Source: Methanobacteriota archaeon (GTDB lineage Archaea > Thermoplasmatota > Poseidoniia > Poseidoniales > Thalassarchaeaceae). From it: DNA of 28,418 nt. Below are positions 23,887-28,418 of this stretch, piece after piece. The stretch lies in contig PBUX01000064.1 in the NCBI GenBank assembly GCA_002728565.1, positions 1 through 28,418 of the forward strand, read 5' to 3'. The notes under the pieces are model-generated. The model saw nothing but the letters and a program-made list of their open reading frames with translations. It was not told the DNA's origin and ran no database searches. The position numbers were made by a program, and so were the translations under genes. Each line of letters opens with the position of its first letter. Positions within the stretch are counted from its first letter, which is position 1.

Positions 23887-24795
23887 ATGGAAGCTCTCAC
23901 ATCACCTTCTGAGATCTCCAGTATCCGCGCTTGGCTTCTCGCTGTTCGCCCCAAGACGCTCATTGCAGGTGTAGCTCCCGTTATCGCAGGAACAGGATTG
24001 GCTGCCTATCACGGGGTGTTCACTTTTTTCCCTGCATTTGCTGCTCTGGTTGGCGCCATTTGTATTCAGATTGGTACTAATCTTGGCAACGATTACTACG
24101 ATTTCGTTCGTGGTGGAGATACGGAAGACCGTGTTGGTCCAGTCAGGGTCACTCAGGCTGGAATTCTGGCACCAGCAGCTGTAAGAGCTGGGATGGTTAA
24201 GGCCCTTGGGTTGGCGATGATCGCAGGTATCTATCTGGTGTGGGTTGCGGGGTTACCTATCCTGTGGATCGGGTTAGCCTCGATCGCGTGTGCCGTTCTC
24301 TATACCGGAGGGCCGTTTCCGCTGGCATACCACGGCCTCGGTGATCTCTTCGTCTTTATTTTTTTCGGCCTCGTTGCGGTTGCGGGTACCTACTATGTGC
24401 AGGGCCTTTCATGGTCTGTCGACTCTTTTGTGGTAGGGTCAGGTATCGGCGCGCTCAGCACTGCTCTCATTGTCGTGAACAACCTCAGGGACATAGATAC
24501 AGATTCCCGAGCGGGGAAACGGACCATCGCCGTTCGTATTGGTCCAACTCTCTCGAAGCTCGAGTACCTCCTCATGCTTTCGATCTCTATTTCTGTGCCT
24601 CTTTTTGGATGGATAGTTCTGGATTGGCCGGTCGCTGTACTCTGCTCACTATTGGTGATCCCGCTCTCTGTTAGCCCAGTGAAGAAGGTGGTTAGGCACG
24701 CGGAAGCCCGCGATCTAATACCAGCCCTAGCAGAGACTGCACAGTTGGTAGGGGTCTATGGCTTGGCTCTCGCCGCTGGGTTTTCCCTCGGCTGA
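23887..24795 (+). CDS. menA: 1,4-dihydroxy-2-naphthoate polyprenyltransferase (MenA)
   Basis: MenA attaches the polyprenyl tail to DHNA in the inner membrane, giving demethylmenaquinone. The 302-residue protein shows eight to nine hydrophobic helices and the UbiA-family motifs: WLLAVRPKTLIAGVAPVIAG at the start, the first Asp-rich site in NLGNDYYDFVRGGDTEDR followed by GPVRVTQAGI, the YTGGPFPLAYHGLGDLFVFI segment, and the second site in VNNLRDIDTDSRAGKRT. GPVRVTQ and the NNLRD.. segment are typical of MenA rather than other UbiA proteins. The gene follows menB after 48 bases, and its last base starts the menE ATG (TGATG). Confidence 0.93.
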   Translation: MEALTSPSEISSIRAWLLAVRPKTLIAGVAPVIAGTGLAAYHGVFTFFPAFAALVGAICIQIGTNLGNDYYDFVRGGDTEDRVGPVRVTQAGILAPAAVRAGMVKALGLAMIAGIYLVWVAGLPILWIGLASIACAVLYTGGPFPLAYHGLGDLFVFIFFGLVAVAGTYYVQGLSWSVDSFVVGSGIGALSTALIVVNNLRDIDTDSRAGKRTIAVRIGPTLSKLEYLLMLSISISVPLFGWIVLDWPVAVLCSLLVIPLSVSPVKKVVRHAEARDLIPALAETAQLVGVYGLALAAGFSLG

Positions 24796-26132
24796 TGCTT
24801 CTCGAACTGCTTGAAGGAACAGTTAGCACGGGCGCTAATAGGCAGGCGCTTGTATCAGCCAAGAAAGTTTGGACATACGCAGACCTGAGTAATTCCGTAG
24901 AGGAGCGCGCGACAGAACTATCCACGAAAGGAGTCGAGCCGGGTCGAGTTTATGCAATTGATGCTCACGCTGAGGCGCAGACGGTGATCGACTTCTTAGC
25001 CTACTGGCGGATAGGTGCGTCCATCGCCCCACTCGATCCTCGGCTAACACGGCTTGAGAAATCCAGAGCCGTGGAGGTCCTCGATGGTCTTGAGACTGAT
25101 GCTCGGGCAATTCTGTGGACCTCCGGGACAGGGGGTCCACCCCGGGGTGTTTTGTTCACGCTGGATAATATCTGTGCGAGTGCTGAGGCTGTTACTGAAA
25201 GGCTGGATCTTGGATCAGACAATGTCTGGTTATTATCCCTTTCTCCGGCGCACGTAGGCGGACTGGCTCTAGTGACCCGATCTTTTCTTTTGGGTTGTAC
25301 TCTGGTTGCTTGTGGGTCTTTTCGTGCAGATATCGTTTCTCAACTCATCGAGGGTGAAGGTCTGCCAGGTAGTGCTTCTCCAGTGACTCATATGTCACTT
25401 GTGCCGACCCAATTGATTCGCTTACTGGGGTACCGGGACAGCATACAGGTGCCTGCTTCATTCAAATGTGGACTGATCGGTGGAGCTCATGCCTCACTAG
25501 ATCTCATTCAACGGAGCCTCGCAGCGGGATGGCCGCTCGCACTGACGTACGGTATGACAGAGATGACTTCTCAGGTGGCTACTGCCGTGCCTTCTGAAGT
25601 AAAGCAAAAGCCGGGTTCGGTTGGTCGTGCACTGATGGGAACTAAGATCAAGATCGATAATGACGGACAGATTCTAACTCAAGGCCCCACACTAGCTCAG
25701 GGTTATGTAGGTATCACTGAACCCCTAGCTGATGCTGAGGGCTGGTATCCTACAGGGGACTTGGGACATTTTGATGAGGACGGAGATCTATGGATCACTG
25801 GGAGACGCTCAGACCGAATCGTATCGGGTGGGATTACCATAAATGCGACTCATATAGAGGATGTGCTGTGCGAACATGAGGGGGTCCAGGATGCCTGTGT
25901 AGTAGGTATTCAAGACGTTGAGTGGGGGGAAATTGTTGGTGCGTGGGTTGTGCCAACCGGTGACGGACTCGAGCTAGACCTTCTCGAAGAGTATGTCCGG
26001 AAATCTTTGGGTGAAGCCAAGCGGCCGCGTGTTTGGCTCATCGGGGGAGAGATTCCCCGGAACGCGAATGGTAAGGTCGAGAGGAGCAGAGTTCGGTCGG
26101 CCCTGGAGCCTGATGTGAGCCAAGCAGACTAG
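24795..26132 (+). CDS. menE: o-Succinylbenzoate-CoA ligase (MenE)
   Basis: MenE activates o-succinylbenzoate to its CoA thioester with ATP, supplying MenB. The 445-residue ANL-family enzyme has the P-loop ILWTSGTGGPPRGVLFT (about 104-120), LSLSPAHVGGLALVTRS, the A5 region ALTYGMTEMTSQVA, the A7 motif GWYPTGDLGHFDEDGDLW with the ribose-binding Asp, the hinge GRRSDRIVSGG, and the catalytic Lys in NANGKVERSRVR near the C-terminus. Length fits the short MenE class. Position after menA and the 1-base overlap with its stop support the name over other AMP ligases. No menC gene lies between or beside them. Confidence 0.88.
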   Translation: MLLELLEGTVSTGANRQALVSAKKVWTYADLSNSVEERATELSTKGVEPGRVYAIDAHAEAQTVIDFLAYWRIGASIAPLDPRLTRLEKSRAVEVLDGLETDARAILWTSGTGGPPRGVLFTLDNICASAEAVTERLDLGSDNVWLLSLSPAHVGGLALVTRSFLLGCTLVACGSFRADIVSQLIEGEGLPGSASPVTHMSLVPTQLIRLLGYRDSIQVPASFKCGLIGGAHASLDLIQRSLAAGWPLALTYGMTEMTSQVATAVPSEVKQKPGSVGRALMGTKIKIDNDGQILTQGPTLAQGYVGITEPLADAEGWYPTGDLGHFDEDGDLWITGRRSDRIVSGGITINATHIEDVLCEHEGVQDACVVGIQDVEWGEIVGAWVVPTGDGLELDLLEEYVRKSLGEAKRPRVWLIGGEIPRNANGKVERSRVRSALEPDVSQAD

Positions 26133-26201
26133 GTTTTGCGTCTAGGAGTCTGAGATGTACCAGCCACGAACACTCCGGTTCATTCCACGCTCAAGGTATG
26201 G

Positions 26202-26942
26202 CTATCGCTCCGTACCGCGCCCTAGCCCAAGCGACATACCGAGTCGGAAGGTCAGCAAGTTGGCCTCACCGCGTCTTGGGTTGATGATGGTCTTGCCATC
26301 TGAGTCGTCGGTGACATCACCTTTGGTGAGGTAATCGGCTACACCATTGCCGTGGTGCTCCACTCCGAAATCGACCGACAAGTCTTCCCAGATGCCGTAG
26401 CGGATGCCTCCGCCTGCACGCCAGGCGAAGGTCCAATCATTGAGGTGGGTGGTGTTAAAATGTGTCTCGGCTCCCTCAAAGTATTCACCCTGGAGGGTTG
26501 ATCCAGTGTTAAAAACAGAAGTTCCCAGGGTTCCGTAGATGTAGGGTTCAAAACGTCCCCGTATCAGGATGACCTCAGGGCCCAAGCCAAAGTAGAAGAT
26601 GTTGTTAGTTGTGTTGATGTTCGCTTGGACACGGCAAGGGTCACTGACGCATGCAGGTATTTTTTCTAGACCATAGACAACCCATCCAAGATCTGCCCGC
26701 ATTCCAAAATTTCTGGATTCTTCAGGAAGGAATGCCTTTACACTCATGTTCAGTCCCGCTCCGGCACCGACGAGATCACCAAACTCACCTACCGCATTGC
26801 TGGCAAGACCTGCGAAGTCGAGATATAAGAATGGATGCCTGGCTTCCGAGGCTCTTGGTAGCATTTGTGCATCTAGACCCTGTGCCATCAGAAGCAGCCC
26901 CAACCCAATGCATGCAGTTACTGAAGTGCTTTGTCTCGTCAT
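26202..26942 (-). CDS. Outer-membrane beta-barrel protein (hypothetical)
   Basis: The 246-residue product opens MTRQSTSVTACIGLGLLLMA followed by QGLDAQM, a signal peptide with cleavage probably after LDA. The mature part alternates Gly-rich turns and amphipathic strands: VGAGAGLNMSVKAFL, NFGMRADLGWVVYGL, IFYFGLGPEVILI, FEPYIYGTLGTSVF, WTFAWRAGGGIRYGIWEDLS and EANLLTFRLGMSLGL, a pattern of 8-10 strands as in small outer-membrane barrels. An ACVSDPC segment in a predicted loop could hold a disulfide. It does not end in the aromatic residue usual for barrels (last residues GLGRGTER). It is convergent with menE and divergent from the symporter operon. Confidence 0.7.
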   Translation of the reverse strand: MTRQSTSVTACIGLGLLLMAQGLDAQMLPRASEARHPFLYLDFAGLASNAVGEFGDLVGAGAGLNMSVKAFLPEESRNFGMRADLGWVVYGLEKIPACVSDPCRVQANINTTNNIFYFGLGPEVILIRGRFEPYIYGTLGTSVFNTGSTLQGEYFEGAETHFNTTHLNDWTFAWRAGGGIRYGIWEDLSVDFGVEHHGNGVADYLTKGDVTDDSDGKTIINPRRGEANLLTFRLGMSLGLGRGTER

Positions 26943-27178
26943 TTGCTTTGCCGATAAGTGTAATTTCTAGCCGAAGTATAGCGAATATAATTTCAACAAT
27001 CATGCCATCGGTAGGTTGTTCATTTAAGTCATTGTCTTAGTTGAACTTAGGCTAATATAGTCTGTGTCGTTCTCCTGTGCTTGACTCAGTAGGATGTCAC
27101 TCAAACAGGACATCGAAGTGTACTAGAGTTGGGCGGACCCTTGCTGCTCGGCCGAGACTCGATCCATCTTCGCAGGCC
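26943..27178. promoter_or_regulatory. AT-rich divergent intergenic region, barrel gene / DUF3311-symporter pair
   Basis: These 236 bases are more AT-rich than the coding sequence, as expected of a divergent promoter region. The rightward promoter candidate is listed separately. For the leftward gene a TATACT-like -10 lies near 26975-26980 on the minus strand without a good -35. An in-frame ATG at 27077 would extend the rightward gene by 34 residues that look non-coding. Confidence 0.4.
27032..27061 (+). promoter_or_regulatory. Candidate sigma-70-type promoter for the DUF3311-symporter pair
   Basis: TTGTCT at 27032-27037 and TATAGT at 27056-27061 are separated by 18 bases and match the -35 and -10 consensus in four and five of six positions. 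The site points right, ahead of the gene at 27179. It was found by eye only. Confidence 0.35.
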
Positions 27179-27412
27179 ATGGAATCTCAGCCGACGCGGC
27201 GATCTCACTTTATCCCCCGTACTCGTGACGGGTGGATCGCGTGCATCTCTTTTCTCGTGATCTTTATGCTGGCTATGCCACCGGTCACGCACACCCTCCT
27301 GAATCGCAGTGAGCCCTGGATCATTGGGCTTCCATTTATTTACGTGACTCTGTTCGCAGTCTATACCCTCCTGATCTGTGTTTTGATCTGGGCCCTGAGG
27401 CGGGGTCTATAG
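27179..27412 (+). CDS. DUF3311-like small membrane protein, symporter accessory
   Basis: From ATG 27179 the protein has 77 residues: MESQPTRRSHFIPRTRDGW, then two hydrophobic segments (IACISFLVIFMLAMPPVTHT and IIGLPFIYVTLFAVYTLLIC) joined by LLNRSEPW, and a basic end WALRRGL. NR.EPWI.GLPF.Y between two helices is the pattern of DUF3311, a short protein commonly encoded just before sodium:solute symporters. That is the case here: the symporter ATG follows 18 bases after the stop. It probably helps assemble or stabilise the transporter, which is an inference from linkage. The longer frame from 27077 adds residues without conservation. Confidence 0.75.
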   Translation: MESQPTRRSHFIPRTRDGWIACISFLVIFMLAMPPVTHTLLNRSEPWIIGLPFIYVTLFAVYTLLICVLIWALRRGL

Positions 27413-27430
27413 CTTGATGGTGACAGTCTG

Positions 27431-28418
27431 ATGGAGACCTGGGTCATTGCGACCAGCCTGATCTTTCTTTATTTGGTCTTCACACTCGTTCTGGGCGTTG
27501 TCGCCAATCGTATGATGACAGTCGATATGGAGGATTTCCTCCTCTACGGTCGTCGTGCTGGCTTCCTAGTCCTTTATTTGACGGTTGTAGCAAGCTTTCA
27601 CTCCGTGTTCGCATTTCTGGGTTCAGGTGGATTCTTCTACACGCATGGTGTCGGCTTCTGGGCTGCCGGAACATGGACACTTCTGGTTGGAGCGATCACC
27701 TACGTGATTGGCACTCGGATCTGGGCGCTGGGAAAAGCTTTCGGCTATATCACTCCCGCGGATATGCTGGCTGACTTTTACGAGTCAGAAGCCGTACGTA
27801 TCGCTGTGGCAGTCGTCTCGGTCGTCTTCACAATCCTCTACATTCAGGCGCAGGCACAGGGGCTAGGCTACATCATTAACGTTGCTTCAGGCGGACGTAT
27901 TGGTCTTGAGCTTGGCACGCTAATCCTTCTGGTAGTCGCGGTAATTTATCTGATGGCTGGTGGACTCCGGGCGGTCTATTGGACCGATGTACTACAGGGG
28001 ATCTGGATGTATCTGGCGATATGGGTAGGGGCGCTCGTTCTGTCCTACGAGCTTTTCGGGGGGCCGCTGGAACTATGGCGTGCAGTTTCAGAGCAGCGGC
28101 CAGATCTGCTCTCCCTACCGGGTCCGAAGGGCTTCTTTACACCGGGTATGTGGATTGGTATGACGATCACGCTTTCGTTTGGGGTCGTATTCCAACCACA
28201 CATGATGATCCGATACTACACAGCAGTAGACGGGAAAACACTCAAGCTTCTCGGAGCGACGACGCCGATATACCTCATGACCTTATTCATTCCGGCGGCT
28301 TTGATCGGTTTAGGTGGGGCAATCGTCATGCCGGGGCTTGAGGGGCCAGCTGCCGACCGAATTTTTCCTGAGCTACTATTTGCGTACGCGTCGCCGTGGC
28401 TGACTGGTATCATCCTGG
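27431..28418 (+). CDS. Sodium:solute symporter family (SSS/PutP-like) transporter, N-terminal part
   Basis: The frame from ATG 27431 is open to the right edge, giving 329 residues of what should be a protein of about 500. It begins METWVIATSLIFLYLVFTLV and has FLLYGRRAGFLVLYLTVVAS, FHSVFAFLGSGGFFYTHGVG, YITPADMLADFYESE, ILYIQAQAQGLGYIINVASG, YLMAGGLRAVYWTDVLQGIW and SFGVVFQPHMMIRYYTAVDG. The GGL.AV..TD..QG segment in TM5-6 and the Q.H...R...A.D segment are characteristic of the SSS family, which imports a solute with sodium. About nine membrane helices are visible. The solute (for example a carboxylate, proline or pantothenate) cannot be told from this part. It is paired with the DUF3311 gene. 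Confidence 0.9.
   Translation, partial: METWVIATSLIFLYLVFTLVLGVVANRMMTVDMEDFLLYGRRAGFLVLYLTVVASFHSVFAFLGSGGFFYTHGVGFWAAGTWTLLVGAITYVIGTRIWALGKAFGYITPADMLADFYESEAVRIAVAVVSVVFTILYIQAQAQGLGYIINVASGGRIGLELGTLILLVVAVIYLMAGGLRAVYWTDVLQGIWMYLAIWVGALVLSYELFGGPLELWRAVSEQRPDLLSLPGPKGFFTPGMWIGMTITLSFGVVFQPHMMIRYYTAVDGKTLKLLGATTPIYLMTLFIPAALIGLGGAIVMPGLEGPAADRIFPELLFAYASPWLTGIIL

Noticed and set aside
24795..26132. A hidden menC fused to menE or menA
   Set aside because: Both proteins have normal lengths and motifs for their own families, with no enolase-like segment.
1..28418. CRISPR arrays, tRNAs, rRNAs, insertion sequences or prophage genes
   Set aside because: No regularly spaced repeats, cloverleaf-like sequences, transposase or integrase motifs were seen in reading the window; a covariance-model scan would be the decisive test for RNAs.

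Overview
The window is a compact, gene-dense piece of a Gram-negative, menaquinone-using bacterial chromosome. By eye its G+C is slightly above 50 percent. There are two predicted outer-membrane beta-barrels, three lipoproteins with lipoboxes and several signal peptides. Intergenic gaps are short and many genes overlap. Protein families such as DUF6526, the ArsC-type (seleno)protein family, LVIVD-repeat proteins and a compact men cluster would fit a marine Gemmatimonadota-like lineage. That placement is inference, because there is no rRNA or other marker gene. I found no tRNA or rRNA gene, CRISPR array, transposase, integrase or phage gene. No stretch over 300 bases lacks a gene.

Left part (1-8.5 kb). 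On the minus strand a zinc alcohol dehydrogenase, an alpha-oxoamine synthase and a partial acetoacetate-decarboxylase-like gene form one leftward unit, which may make and reduce an amino-ketone or long-chain-base-like product. Divergent from it is a DUF6526 membrane protein, whose stop codon shares a CTAG with a convergent SDR-like gene. Next come menH (start probably CTG), a YjbQ-family protein, a DHA2-type MFS exporter and a cytoplasmic reductive-dehalogenase homologue with two ferredoxin-type clusters.

Middle part (8.6-19.5 kb). A leftward group encodes a DUF411 lipoprotein, a Rieske oxygenase and a small outer-membrane barrel. Diverging from it is a rightward operon. It encodes an S41/PDZ-like lipoprotein, an SLC1/DAACS transporter with an altered substrate site, a class V PLP enzyme and an exported SxxK serine hydrolase, with an ArsC-like protein lacking the redox cysteine just downstream. 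The first four genes are joined by 4-bp overlaps and a 2-bp gap. They look like a scavenging or processing pathway for a peptide or amino-acid-like compound, and this is the least explained unit in the window. A helical lipoprotein and a secreted Ig-like/LVIVD protein follow on the minus strand.

Right part (19.7-28.4 kb). The menaquinone genes menF-menD-menB-menA-menE run in one direction with overlaps or short gaps. Together with menH at 4 kb they cover chorismate to demethylmenaquinone apart from menC, the thioesterase step and the final methylation. Then come a minus-strand outer-membrane barrel and a divergent DUF3311 plus sodium:solute symporter pair that runs off the right edge.
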